From: Wuchereria bancrofti
Taxonomy: Eukaryota > Nematoda > Chromadorea > Rhabditida > Onchocercidae
Reading direction: 5' to 3'
Assembly (NCBI GenBank): GCA_005281725.1
Contig: SSBO01000001.1
Span: forward strand, 8,150,115 to 8,214,114
DNA: 64,000 nucleotides
The notes below the pieces were generated by a model, which did not search any database, was not told the origin of the DNA, and saw only the letters and a list, made by a program, of their open reading frames with translations. Both the position numbers and the translations under genes were made by a program. This document shows positions 1 to 13,394 of the stretch, piece after piece. Every line of letters starts with the position of its first letter. Within the stretch, counting starts at the first letter, position 1.

Positions 1-69
1 ATTTCGAATTTTTGTAATTGCTAAAAAATTTGAGATAACGTTTGGAACGACTTTTTTTTTTGTTTTTAG

Positions 70-3000
70 AGCCGCCTACTACGAGCTTTACGTTATTGTT
101 CAACACCATCATTAATTGTTGTTGATGCATCAACTAGACAAATTATCACCGATGATGGTCGACGTCTGTTGCAGGATGATCCGAGTGGTTTAAATTTTCC
201 ATGGTAAGAGAAATTTTCGTTGATTCTTTTCTTTTGGCAAAAATAATATTTATTAGTCAAAATTAAATTTCTGGAAGGTTTTTGAATAATGCAAATAATT
301 AGTTAGATTTTTGATGAAACTTAGCCTTCACTTATGCAAATAAAATTACAGATTAAGTTATGATTCAAATTATATAATGCCGTAATCTTACGGTTTAATT
401 AATTAGAATTAGTCCTAATTAAAAAAAATGTTTTATTATCAGATTAATCAATTCTAATTTATTTATCCTTAAAATTTTTTAAATCATCTAATAAAGGAAA
501 CGTATCACTCATATGTTTACATTAATTGTGTAAATATGTGAATTAAAATGTTATAATTAAATTTAAATATTATCATAATCTTACATTTAATTAATTAGAA
601 TTAATTCATCAACAGACTTGTCTCATTAGGTTTTGTGATAAACATGGGAATTTATAAAAGTAGAAAATTGAATTATTTCTCAAAAATGAACTAATTTTAT
701 TAAAGGTGTAATGCGACACCAGAAGAGCTTTTTCAAGGTGCTGTGCTAAGGAATTGTAAGGGAGCTGATGGTACCAAGAAAATAGTAACTGAAAATTTTC
801 AAAATTTAAAATCAACTGTCAAAGGATTATATTTTGGTGCTAATTGGGTAACTGTTTTATTCATTTTTCTCTTTTTCTTTTCGCCTTTTCGCTCTCTTTT
901 TTATCTCTTTATTACTTTTTAACTTAACTTATTTCTCATTCTAAAAAAAAAAAATGAAAATTTCTTTTGAAATGTCTATTTTAGTGTCCACCATGTCGGT
1001 CATTCTCACAACAATTGATATCTTGTTATGAATCACTCAAAAATGCCGGTATTCCATTCGAGATTTTCTTTTGCTCATCTGATAGGTGAATATTTTATAA
1101 AATTCTGTCTTATAATTATGTGAAGAATGAAATTATTGAGTAAGCTAATTATATTTTTCAGTCAGAAACAAATTCATACTATTATAGTATGAAATAATTT
1201 GATGAATTTACACTATCGTCTTAATTATACTATTTAAATTATAATTTTTTTTTTTTCATATAAAAACGTGGAAACTTATGAATCTTTTTTTTTTCATGCT
1301 GAAAATTTTCACGTAGAAACGATAATTGATTTTCCATATTATGAGTTTAAAGAATTGAACAATTGTTGACAAGCAAATATTTATGTAAAAGGCATAGATT
1401 AGGTTTTATGACAATAAAAATTAAAACAAATGACACAAAAATGTTGTATCTAAGTAATTTTCTAATTACTTAATAGATAATTTCAGATCACAAGAATCAT
1501 TTGAACATCATTTCTCAACGATGCCTTGGTTGGCATTTCCGTATGATCCGCAGAAGGCAACTCAGCTTACTCGTCTGTATAGCGTAAATGGTAAAGTTTA
1601 CTTTAGTTTTTCACGTATCTATTTTATTCAATTCTTACGTATTTAACGTTAATATGGATGAATGCATGTATGAACATTGGTAATATTTTTACGAAAGTAA
1701 AATTTTCATATGTATAAATGTGTAGTGATAATAAGGAAATGTTAACATAACACAACAATCATACAATGCATTTAAAAATTTAAAAATTTTTCAATTATCA
1801 AATAATATTCTACTTAATTTTTTATCGAAAATCTTTGCTAACTTTCATAAACAAATTTTTTTTTAAATATTTGGATTTAAATTTCAAAATTAAACAGAAT
1901 TGCATAAAAAGATATTAAATAATAATCAATTATTATAAACATTTAGGTATTCCGGCATTTTTATTATTGAACGAGGAAAATCGTCTAATAACGAGGCATG
2001 GTCGTAATGTGTTACTTAGTGATCCATCCGGTAGTTTATTCCCGTGGGGACCGTTACCATTGTATGAATTAAATGAAAATACATTATGTCGATTAAGAGA
2101 TGAACCTTCATTAGTATTATTTACAGGTAATTGGAATATTCCATTTCTTATTTTCAACAAATAATTCCTTATTTTTGCCCACTGACTCAAAATTATTTGT
2201 TTAATATTATTTACAGATAATTAATTATTTCATTTTTCACCTTACAACTAATTTAATTTATTGTTATTCTTCTTAATTCCAAATTATTTATTTATTGATT
2301 CGCAAAGAAAAAAAAAACAAAGTGTTTTTAGAAGGTTCACCAGATGATGTCACTTTCTCGATGGAAGTATTACGATCAACCGCTGAATCACTTTTCCGAG
2401 AACGAAAGGAATCAATTAAGCATTTGCCATCAAAGGAAATTGATACCACTGATAACAATACTAATGGAAATAATGATTTGAATAATTTAGCATATTCAAC
2501 TAATTCAGTAAATAGGTATCAGTTTACATTTTCCATCTGTTCCATAATATTCAAATTACAGTCTTAAGCTAATTCGATTTTCTTATTATTATATTTATAT
2601 ATTATTTAGGAGTAACTGGTTTATAATAATGATGATAATAATAATAATAATGACAATAATAATTAATAATAATAATAAGTAACAATAATAACAGTAAATA
2701 GAATTTGTGAAAATTGAAATTTTCGATTTTTGATGGAGAAAGAATTTAAACTTTGATAAATTAAGCTCGATCTCATCTGATATATCGGTACCACCATGGG
2801 TTGATCCATTGCAAATATTTTATACTGGCGAAGATCCGTTATGTGATTTTATACTGGAAGGATTAGGTCTGGATAATGCAGAATTACCCCTTATTGTTAT
2901 TTTGGATGCAACAGTTAGTCGGATGTGTGTTTGTGAAAAACCGGATGTAAGCGATGAAATTGTTGCCGAGTTTGTTGCTGCTTACAAGAATGGAAAGCTA

Positions 3001-3455
3001 GATATGGTACCGTTGCCAACAACATGTCCGGTTAATTTTAACTATCTTATTTAAAAACTTATCTTTTTAACTGGGAAAAAAATTTTTTACCAAATTACTC
3101 TTTTTTTTTCCTCCAAAATATTGTTTTTCTAATGGTCTGTAAAAATAACTAAATCGATTCCGAAAAGAAAGGCGTATCCTTAAAAAAAAAAGATGGTTGT
3201 TATTAGATACAGTCATTTGATTGTAATTCAGTGTTTTTTTTTTTGAAATTTTCCAAATTTTTTCTTTTCCTTTCTTGTTTAAAATTTTTTTAAATTGAAT
3301 TTCAGAATAATGCTCAACCAACTCGTTATGGTAGTATTCCAGCGCAAGCTGTTCATCAAGCACTGGGTATCGGCAGTGCTCAATCAGCTAATTCAATTTT
3401 AAATGAAAATCAAACAGCAACAGCTAATGATCAACAGATACCTATCGTTCTTTAG
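70..3455 (+). CDS. Nucleoredoxin-like thioredoxin-fold protein, 5' partial
   Basis: Nucleoredoxins are thiol-disulfide oxidoreductases with several thioredoxin-like domains. Exons read as 70-203, 706-847, 985-1085, 1487-1590, 1947-2126, 2332-2515, about 2739-3030 and 3306-3455 (stop TAG), in continuous frame, giving 428 visible residues; the start is outside the window. The first visible exon is the end of one thioredoxin-like domain (IVVDAST, then DPSGLNFPW). The next exons form a full domain with the active site WCPPCR split across the 847/985 junction, then GIPAFLLLNEEN and a second FPW. A hydrophilic Asn-rich linker (near 2450-2510) leads to a last domain with QIFYTGEDPLCDF and LPLIVILDAT. 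The tail after 3306 is Gln/Asn/Ala-rich and not conserved-looking. The acceptor at 2738 is uncertain: one at 2765 keeps the same frame. The family call is strong; orthology to a named nematode gene is not claimed. Confidence 0.88.
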
Positions 3456-5386
3456 TATATTGTTGTCATTGTTTTGTCTTTCTTGCAATCACTGAAATAT
3501 CCATTTTTCCGGATCCAGTTTCTTTCTGTCTTTCGGTATTGCACGTTCAATCAATATCTTCTACGATATAATATGTACAAAAAAAGAAAAAAAACGACTT
3601 GAAGAAATGTTATAAAATTATCAAATTTTTGAAAAGAAAAATAAGAAAAAAAAGAATAATTTAAAAAAAAAAAAATGGAATAAGTGGAACATATTGATGC
3701 CATGGATGAATATGAATGCGAAAACTGAATTGGTGAAAACAAAAAAGAAGACGGATTAACATTTCAGGATAACACCGTATCACTGTGAAAATTATTTTTG
3801 TTTATACATTTGATTGAATTATGATAAAATGATTGATTATCATTGGAATAATCAGTTTTTTCCTCCTATTTCTTTTTTTCTTTTCGATATCATTATTAGT
3901 TATTCTTTCTCATTTCAAATTTGTGATGAATAATTTCAATTTTTGTAATATTTCTCTTTTTCCCATGCAAATGGCAAATTCATGTATACCAAAAAAAAAA
4001 AAGGAAAATTATTTTGGCGGAAAAAACAGCGTACGGAAAAACGAATATTTTTTTAATGCTGACTGTTGTTATATTTTTATAATTTCGAAAATTTTTTAAT
4101 TCAAAAGTTGATTATTTTTATGCTAAGAAGGAAATGTAAAAAAAGGAACATGAAGGAGAAATTTGTTTCGTTTTTGTCAATAATATTAAGTCAGCTTTAC
4201 ATACAGAAAAATTTCTTTGCAAAAGAAATTTAAAAAATTTAAAATTCAAACTTTTTCTTCATTTTGCCTTTAATCTGTTATCTAGTTTCGCAATGTTTTG
4301 AAATATTACCTTTTCTGAACATTTCATTTTTTATTTTTCTTTCCAGTTTTTCTTTTTTCTTATTTTCAAAAATGGTTTTATGCTACAGAGAATACTGGTA
4401 CTTGCTTCCCACACTCATATGTTTGGTTTTGTTAAAGTATTTCATAAGTATGTTTATTGTATGGTATTATAAACTGTTTTAATAATTTTATTGCTTTAAT
4501 TTTACTTCAAGAAATTCCAGTATGTTTCACTTTTGAAATTAAATCGAAATTATGGATGAATGAATGGATAGTATATGTATGCGTCCATTTTAATTCATTA
4601 TTATTTTACTTTTTTTTGTTTTCTTTCTCTAAAATAACGTTGAGAATGGAACTTTTTTTAAAAAAGAAGTTTCATTTTTTGACAAAGAGAATCAAAAAAA
4701 AGGAAAGAAACAAATGAATTGAAAAATTAAAGATAATATGAGTCATATTCGGTGAGTTGTAACATAACGTTTGAATACATAATATTGAATAACAATTTCT
4801 ATTTTTCACTTGAAAAGCTCAATTTTTTTTTTTTTTTTTTGAAAAAAAATGATTGATTTGGATGGATATGATTTCATGATTTGTAATTCCGACAGATAAA
4901 TGTCATCGGTAGTGAAATGTCAGAATAATGAGGTATAAAATGGGAAAAGGGGCAATTATTTTGATTTATGGTGTGGGCATTTTGATTAAAACGTATTTCC
5001 GTTATAAATTAAAAAAATCAAGTGTGAACGTACATCTAAATCTCATGGTACTCGAAATAAATTTGAATTAGTATAAAGTCTGAACTCAATTTAAGTTAAA
5101 ATATAAATTTAGTCAATAAATAGCATCAATTCTCAAGTCGTATTAATACTATAACACATGAACGATGTTATCAAATGTATCATTTTCGTAGAACTTCCAA
5201 AATTCAATTATCAAAGAAAATTTGTTTTGCGAAAATTGCAATTGTTTCGATCAATTTTTATTAAATTTTATTGCCATCTTTTCGCATATCTTGTCTAGTT
5301 ACTCGACTTATTATAAGCCTCGTTCATTTTTACTTTTATCTCTAATTAGTGATTTATTTATTTACCTGCTCTTTTTCTGACATAAA

Positions 5387-5747
5387 AATGATAAACAATA
5401 AATAAGTAAATTGTATTCGGATTTATGCTAATATTATTTTTCAAAAATATTGAGCATTGGAAGCAAAAATAAAACTGAAAGACCTAACTTAATATGGAAG
5501 GATTAGTGACTGCAAGAATAAAGCTAACAAATTGTTTGCTTGCGGTCCAAATGCAATTTACTTATTCACTTATTGTTTGTCATTTTTAAATTGGAAAAAA
5601 AAAACTTTTTTTTCTGATTTAAAGAGAGCAAAAACTTTTTTTTGATCTAAAAGAAAAAAGAAAATTTTTTTTCATCTAAGAATGATAAACAATAAGTGAG
5701 CAATTAAATTGTATTCCGATGTTATTCGAATGTATGCTAACATTATT
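5387..5747. repeat. Pair of diverged direct repeats
   Basis: A block starting AATGATAAACAATAA at 5387-5438 recurs at about 5681-5747. Both continue through AAATTGTATTC and TATGCTAA. The second copy carries small insertions. Spacing is about 295 bases. Confidence 0.5.
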
Positions 5748-5805
5748 GACTGATTCTTTTTTTACGAGACACAAAAGGATGGTATTAACGATAACGAAGT
5801 CAATG

Positions 5806-5998
5806 TTATTATTTTATTATTATTATTACTATTATTATTATTGTTATTATTTATTATTATCACCATTATTATCATCATAAATATCATCATTACTGCCATC
5901 ATCGGACAACATCATCGTCATCATTGCCATCGATGAAATTATCGTCCTCATCAATATTATCACTATTCTCATTGTTAATGTTATCATTATCCTCATCG
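5806..5998. repeat. Degenerate TTA/TCA trinucleotide tract
   Basis: Runs of TTA grade into ATCATC, with point interruptions, over about 190 bases. Confidence 0.7.
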
Positions 5999-6883
5999 TT
6001 AAACACCGCTTTTATCATCATTATCATTCTTAATAAATACCATCAATGAGCCACCTATCAGTGGTGATATTACGATGACTAGCAAATAATGAATGAAACA
6101 TAAATATAAATGAAACACGAATATGCTATGTTTGTAAATAGAACCGTTCTTATAACAGTTCTTTTTACTATAATTTCTACGAATAAACTGCATTTGACAA
6201 TAAATTTTCGTATTGTATACAAAAGTAACTTTTTTTATGCTTAAATTAAACGATTAACAGAAAGGAGGAAAAAAAAGAAATAAAAAACTTAATCGATAAA
6301 CATATTATTCAGCTTCTCTTCCTTTTACAACAGGAATTTCAACAACCATAACAACATTGTTGATCATCACTATCATTATTAACTATATGATTATCAATAA
6401 TGCCATTATCGTCCTTCCTTATTACTATCACCACCGCTGTTATCATCCTTATCACTATTATTACTCGCATCATCCATTACTCACTACTATCATTGTTAGA
6501 TGTGGAATGTATTTCAACACAAACAATTCAATAGCTTCTGCATTTTTCATACTTGTTGTTCTTCCTTTCTTAAAATTTCTTGAAAAATTTCTTCACACCA
6601 TAAAATGTATCTATCCGTGCGCAATTATATCGATGATTCGTTATATTCGCATTAGTGATGTAAGTTCGCTTTGTCGGACGCTCGACAATTTCATTCTTTC
6701 TTATTACCTTCATTTCTTTTCATTTTATAGATTAAACATCAAAACAGTTTATGTCGTTTCACTTTTCTTATCACTCACTTTGTTAATAAAAATATTTTTT
6801 CTTTTCTCTGTTAATGGAATAAACATATTGAATATTCATCTGATATGCTTGTTTTATCTTTCTCATCTTACCAATAATACCTC

Positions 6884-6946
6884 TCTAGTCTAGTCCAGTC
6901 TGATCAAACCTAGTCAGTCTAGTTCGGTCTAGTTTAATTTATAACA
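6884..6946. repeat. Short degenerate TAGTC-type repeat
   Basis: Successive imperfect copies of TCTAGTC/TCTAGTT occur across about 60 bases. Confidence 0.5.
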
Positions 6947-7013
6947 ATTTACTTTTTAGTTCTATGCTTTAAAAAGTTTTGTATTTGAGTGATATTTCTC
7001 CTCAGCATAATTT

Positions 7014-7075
7014 TTTTATTATTATTATCATTATCGTTATCATTATCATTATTATTATTACTAGTAATTATTATT
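7014..7075. repeat. TTA trinucleotide tract
   Basis: Imperfect ATT/ATC triplets. Confidence 0.6.
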
Positions 7076-8205
7076 ATGCTATTAGTTGTTGTCGTTGTCG
7101 CTGTCGTTGTTATTATTCGTGCCATTTAGTGTCGTCGAAATTTAAAAAAAAAAAAACAAAATTTAATAATTTTATATTTATGCTGCATTTTTATCTATTA
7201 TTATACATTAAATTTATCATATAGTATATGGAGTATTTACTCATTATAAACTTAGCGGTTACTTTTAACAAAAACCAATATTTACACTAATACTAACTCA
7301 CTCTAATTTAATTGAACGCTTAAAAGATTTTATCTTTCTTTTTATTTAACCGTCTGTCAAATTTCCTCTTTACTTTCGTTGTTTGTTTTAGTTTGTTGAA
7401 ATAAACAAATGGAATGTATTCCGTTGTATTTCCAAATTTCTCATTTTATTCTTTTATTTTCCACTTTCATCTTTTTATTTTCTGCATTGCGATTTTCATA
7501 CAAAATTTTAATCAATTAAATGTAAATTTAGGTTAGTATGAATTCATAACCTGTGATTCTAGCAATATATTCACATCTATTAGATCTTCAAATTTAAGTC
7601 TATTTATTTATCATAATAATTGTTATCATCTCATTGCTAACATTTATGACAAATTTATAGTATATCTTTCAGACAAAAAAAAAAATTGAAAATTCTTTCG
7701 AATATATAACCTTGAATAGTCCCACTTTTTTTTTTGATATAATTTTAAAGTTCAAGAATGTTAATGAATAAAAATATTGATAACAATTAATTATTTGAGG
7801 TATACAAGGATATTACTCACGTCAAAACTTCATGTATACACGTATATATATGTAATTTCCATCGTCTGTTTGATATATTAAAAAGAAAAAAAAGAAATGG
7901 TAAAAAGGGAAAAACATTAAAAATGAGAGGAAATGAGATGCGATTGATTTTTCTTTTTTTTTTTTGCATTAGTGCATTTTAGTCTTCCCATTTCTTCTTT
8001 TCTCCTAACGCGGAAAAAAAGAAATAAAAAATAAAAAAAAGCGAAGCGATGACTCATTCTCATACGACAGATAGCACAATTAAAGGATTCATTGTATCGT
8101 ATGAGCTCAATGGACCCTTTCCTTTTCATTTCCAGTTTTTTTCACTCTCTCTTTCTCTCTTTCTCTTCTATTATCTTTTATCTCGTTGCAATAATGCTTT
8201 CTGAT

Positions 8206-8770
8206 AGGCCTTGAAAGGTATTTTCAAATTAAAACATCCTAGTATGCACTGGAAAAGGCCTTATATTATAAATCAATAAATGAAAAAAATTTTTCATTGA
8301 GTCTATGTGATAGAGTGAATCCTTTAATTCATATGTATTAACAAAGTTTTAGTAATACTTTCAAAATTAAGCCTTGTAGTATATGTTTAAAAATGTCTAA
8401 CGTCATGCCTTTGAGTAGTGATAGATACGTGTACACGTTTCACGTTTCATGTTGAAATGATTTTGCAGTAATATTTTCAAATTTAGGCCTTTGTGGAATG
8501 TATTGGAAAAGGCCTAATATTATATATTTATACATCCTATGCATTCCATATGTACTGAAATAATATTTTTGCATCAGTCAGGCCTTCTAATATATATTTG
8601 AAAAGGCTCAGCAATATTTTTTTTTCGGCAAATTTTCCAGAATGTGCGCTAAGAAAAAATATTTTTAAAACAAATATTTCAAAATATGTTAGAATAGGTT
8701 TTGCAGTATGTTTTTTGGATATTTCAGCCCTTGCAGTATGCTTTTGAGCATTTCAATATGCACTGGAAAA
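8206..8770. repeat. Dispersed degenerate AGGCCTT minisatellite-like repeats
   Basis: About eight to ten copies of a loose 30-45 base unit appear. Its recognisable parts are TTTCAAATTTAGGCCTT, GTAGTATG and CACTGGAAAAGGCCT. Copies are visible near 8206, 8250, 8357, 8403, 8471, 8505, 8578, 8695 and 8721-8768. The AGGCCT core is itself palindromic. There is no sign of coding. Confidence 0.5.
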
Positions 8771-9064
8771 AAGTTTCTCCTATTTACTTTCAAGAGTTGA
8801 GATTTTTTAATAAACATTTTATCTAGGCTGATCCGTCTTATTTTTCTTTTTTTTTCTTCCTTCTATTTTTTAATTATCGGATGGTAATTTTTAATTTATC
8901 AAATTCATCGAAAAGAGGCATTTCCATCAAACATCAGATTTTTGTCAAATGCATCCAAATGGAGGATAAGAAGCATCCAAACCGAAAGGCGTGGATTTGA
9001 ATTTCCAAAAGCATAATTTTCTGTTTTTTTTTTTTGACTTAGTTTAAATGATAAAATTGCATGC

Positions 9065-9128
9065 CTATTTGATATGATTTACATTGAAGCATTCATAGCT
9101 ATTTGATATGATTTACATTGAAGCATTC
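9065..9128. repeat. Perfect tandem duplication, 30-base unit, period 34
   Basis: The unit CTATTTGATATGATTTACAT plus ten more bases (ending GCATTC) occurs at 9065-9094 and again without change at 9099-9128. Confidence 0.85.
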
Positions 9129-10082
9129 TTGCAAATTTTGAATTATTTTCAAAAAAAAAAGATATTTGGAAAAATAGTTCATGATATGGAACATAATATT
9201 ATAATGCCAATGTCTTTCTTCTTTTTTTTGATTTCATTTAAATGTTGTTTGAAATGTTTTCAGATATATTAGTCTTTTATAGTTCAGGATATAAACTTAA
9301 GAAATAGTATTTCATATTAGAGCATAAGTTTATCAAAATTACTTCGGGTTGTATTCATCATTCTTCTCAGTTTCATATTTCTCACTGAATCTTCCTACCT
9401 ATTATATTATTCAATGATAGTTAACTAATATGAATTATCTTGATTTCAGATTCATTTGAAATCTTTTTTCTTTAAATTAATGTAAACAATTTTCCGATAA
9501 AAACAAAATGAAAAGTTTTCTTCTTGATGCATAAAAGTTTACGTTGAAGGTTGATTTTGTAGTATTAGATAATTCATTCACCGATATTTGTTTGATTTGT
9601 AAATTCTTTTTTTTTTGCTCCTAAAATTTTACCTTAAATATGACGTCATAATCTTTATTTTTCACTCATTTTGTTTCACTTTCGCTTATGCGTCTATTTC
9701 CACCTATTGGACGATTGAATAAGTTAAGATATTTAGCTTGGAGACTTAAATTAAACAATACCATAAACAAAAAAAGAAGAATTGATAATTTTAGAATTTT
9801 GCATCAAACTCTATAACTGTACTGAATTTAATTTTTTTAAAATACTTTTTTTTTTTTAATTCAACAGTGCTTGTTAAATATGCTATTAAATTGACTTCTG
9901 TTGTATTCAAAATGTACTCATTTTTTTTCATTTTTTAAATAAGAAGAAATACGATAAATTTAAAAGGAACAAATTTAATAATAAATCTTGTTTTATAATT
10001 TTATCATTATTCATGCATTAAACATTTTACTTTCAAAGAAGAAAATTCTATTTATTTATTTTTTTCTTTTTTGAAAAAATGT

Positions 10083-10091
10083 ACTTTTCAG
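10083..10091 (+). promoter_or_regulatory. Candidate trans-splice acceptor of first annexin gene
   Basis: An ACTTTTCAG acceptor lies 38 bases before the first ATG. An in-frame TAG at 10097-10099 rules out a coding exon directly upstream in that frame, so the site most likely receives a spliced leader or a noncoding exon. Confidence 0.4.
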
Positions 10092-10129
10092 ATATTTAGC
10101 AAAACTTCCTAAAATTTATCAATTTATTG

Positions 10130-13100
10130 ATGAACGTCTCAAAAATGTCATCTGAATTTTATGGAACAATCAAACCAAAAATGGATTTTAATGCTGAAAC
10201 AGCAGCTGATGTGTTATATGATGCGATGAAAGGTTCAGGATGTGACAAATATCGTGTCATTCAGGTTATCGCTCATTGCAACAATGCACAACGACAAATG
10301 GTATTTTATTTCTTTATACATTTTTTTAAAAAATTATTTTAAATTTAATTTTCGAATTTTCATTATAATTTTGCAAATTATTATATTCTTTTACTCATTT
10401 AATTCGTATTTTTTTAAAGTCTTATTTATTTGTTGCTTATTAAAATTACAAAAAAAATTATTCATTATCTTCGAAAATAGAAATGATATATATAATTCTT
10501 GAAGATAAATATGTTTTAAGATTGAATTTTGTTGTAATAAATTGAATAATTAATAATAACATTTTCATAGCGTTAATTTCAGTTTCTTTTCTTGTTTTTG
10601 TTCTTTATTGGAACAAAACTTTCTTTTTTCTTACTTCGTTTTTGTTTACTTCTTGTAAAGTATTTCTTAGATTCGTACGCCGTACAGAAATAAATATGGA
10701 AAAGATTTGATTGATGAGCTGAAAAAGGAATTATCAGGTGATTTTGAAGATGTCATCATTGGATTAATGGAAACACCAACTAAATATGATGCTATCCAAC
10801 TACAAAAAGCTATGAAGGTTTATGAAATAAGAGTTATTTGTACAAATTAAAGATGTGAAATATTTTAATGATAAATTTTGTTTTTAATTTCATTTGCACT
10901 TTATCCTTTAAAATATAAACTAATTCTTTTAATAAATATATGTGTATGAATGTAAATTTACGTATTAAAAAAGAGAAAAAATCTTTTTTCAAGTAAAAAT
11001 AATTAGAAAGAAGTGATAAATACAATATATTTATTTTTAAAATTAAAAAAAAAATCTTTTTTTACTTCAAATTATGAAACAAATTAAATTTTCACTTTTT
11101 TTTCTTTGATTTATTTTAAATCTTTTTAGGGTTTGGGAACAACAGAAATAACATTAATTGATATTCTATGCTCTCGAAATGATGATGAATTAAATGCAAT
11201 TAAAAATGAATACAAGGATGAGTTCGGTAGAACATTGGAAAGTGATATTGTTGGTGATACAAGCGGTGATTTCAAAGAATTACTCCTAGCATTGCTTAAT
11301 AATCGTCGTGATCGATCATACAATGTTAATTATTTGAAAGCAAGAGAAGTTGGTTTGAATTTTTTTTTTTGAATTCTTTGCTCTTTTTCATCTGTTAATT
11401 TTCCTTTAAATATTTTAGAATGAAAAATACGATAATAATTATTTATGAGCATAATTAATTAGTGAGTAATTTAGCATACAGTGTATTGCTCCTCATGATC
11501 ACTAATGAGTAGTAAATTATTGTGAGTAATGAGAACACTTCTCATATTTTAAATCATAATTAATTTAAAATCAACATGATGTTGTTTAGGTAGTAGCACA
11601 AATTGTAATTTAAAATTTTCAAGAACTTAGTAAATAGAAAATTAAATTAAAAAATTAACAAGTGCTTTATTTTAGTCTTAAATCAACAAAAGAAGAAATG
11701 AGGTAAATTTAACTTTGGAAGAAATTAAAGATGGAACTGTGAGCTAAGGTAAAAGAAAATTATAAAATTAATAAGAATATTTTTTCATCATTATAATTCA
11801 GTCATCTTTTTTTGATGTTTTAAGGCGGCAAAACGAATGTTTGGCAATAAGGAAAAAAAAGAGAAACCGGATAAGGAAACTTTCAAAACGGTCTTAAGTC
11901 AGGATAATTTTCGACAAATCCAAAAACTATTCAGTGAATATCAGAGTATGACCGGTGAACCTCTAACGGCAGCTGTTGAGGTTCATTTGAAAATTTTTTA
12001 GCAATTAAATAACATCAATCACTTCTTGTTTTATTACAGTGATTTATATAGGTAATATTATGTTAACATTTTGATCTGAAAAAAAAACCAACATTTTGTT
12101 TCAGCTTAAGTATAAAAGTCAATTTGGAAGTAACATTATATAATATCGCTAAATGAAGTATTCTGTGGTATGTATCAAAAAAAAAAAAATGGAAAATTTT
12201 TGAAGTGAAATAAAGTAAATTGGTATGAGACAAACAAAGTTTTTGTTTTAAATATTTTTGCAACTGTAAAAAAGCGTTATTAGTGAAAAATCACTTCAAA
12301 TATTAGATTTATGTAAATCATTATTATCTATTTTAATTCTTTTAATTAATAATTATGCAACTAGAAGGAAAGATGTAATTACACTTATATTTGCAGAGAG
12401 TATTTAGTGGTGATGCAAAAATTGCTTATTTAGCTTTAATTGATAGTATTCAAAATAAGCCACGTTTCTTTGCTAAGCAATTATATGATGCTATGAAGGT
12501 AAGTTAGTATTTTTAAGAATCAAAAAAAAAGAAAAATTTCATTTCATCATCTATTATTTAATCTTATCGTTATTGGTAATACATTGATAAACTTATACAA
12601 AAATGTGAAATTTCAAAAAGTAATAAATGATTTAAATTTTCTAATACTTTGTGAAACTTATGAAATATTCACAATTTTTTATTTTGATGGTATAAATTAT
12701 TGTATTCAGAATTATTTTATTAGTTGAAATTATTTTCAGAAAAAAAAAGTTTCACTATTATCAAAGAGTGACAATTTTTAATTATGTATCCAAAAGTATT
12801 TGCAAAAGTTGGACCGTTTATGAAATATATAATCAAATTTTTTTAATTTTTAATTTAATAAATCCCTCTAAGCTATGTGATTATACGTGTCATATCGTAG
12901 CATATCGATTTATCAATTTAGATGATTTATATATTTGTGTTAGTATTAATGGAACTATGAATGATTCATAAAGGAATTTATTATTCTTTTTATTGTATTC
13001 ATTTTTCTTTATATAGAAAAAATATTTCTCTTCTTTTGCTCAATAAAAAATATTTGTTTCTTAAAATTTATGATTACATTAAACTAAATCAAATCATATA

Positions 13101-13394
13101 GTTTACATTAAAATCAATGAATCAGTATGTTAATGGAAAAATCAGATAAAAATTATCACTTTAAATTTGATGATAAATCTTTTGAAAAATTTAAATTATC
13201 TATTATCAGTTTAGGGTCTTGGTACAGCTGATCATCATTTGATACGGATAGTGGTTTCACGATCCGAAATTGATTTGGCATTAATCCGAGAAGAATTTGA
13301 GGGAATGTACAAAAAACCATTAATTGATTGGATTAAATCGGAATGTTCTGGACCGTACCGTGATGCATTAATTGTTATTATCAAAGGAAATTGA
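10130..13394 (+). CDS. Annexin (first of tandem pair), calcium sites intact
   Basis: Annexins bind acidic membrane phospholipids in a calcium-dependent way through four repeats. Exons are 10130-10300, 10671-10817, 11130-11348, 11825-11980, 12397-12498 and 13215-13394 (TGA), totalling 975 coding bases and 324 residues, the normal length for a short-tailed annexin. Type II calcium loops are visible in repeat 1 (MKGSG, residues 33-37), repeat 2 (MKGLGT, 105-110) and repeat 4 (MKGLGT, 264-269). Repeats 1 and 2 have SGD acidic caps about 40 residues on (D81, D153). Repeat 3 has no canonical loop, as is common. It ends [15 protein letters not shown]. The N-terminal tail is under 20 residues. A second in-frame ATG at 10145 is an alternative start. 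Family assignment is very strong; which nematode annexin it matches is not resolved. Confidence 0.93.

Larger units (their letters stand above)
3456..10085. other. Gene-poor intergenic region
   Basis: No exon-like sequence with coherent splice signals or a recognisable protein was found. Open frames here are short, hydrophobic or Tyr/Ile/Asn-rich translations of AT-rich simple sequence, including a 178-codon one at 6357-6893. The region holds poly-T and poly-A tracts, trinucleotide repeats and several degenerate repeats listed separately. Confidence 0.55.

Noticed and set aside
4264..4717. Two overlapping hydrophobic open frames
   Set aside because: Composition mirrors T-rich DNA and there is no recognisable protein content.
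6357..6893. A 178-codon open frame on the plus strand
   Set aside because: Its start lies in ATT/ATC simple sequence, the product is mostly Ile/Tyr/His/Phe without domain or signal, and no splice or leader context supports it.
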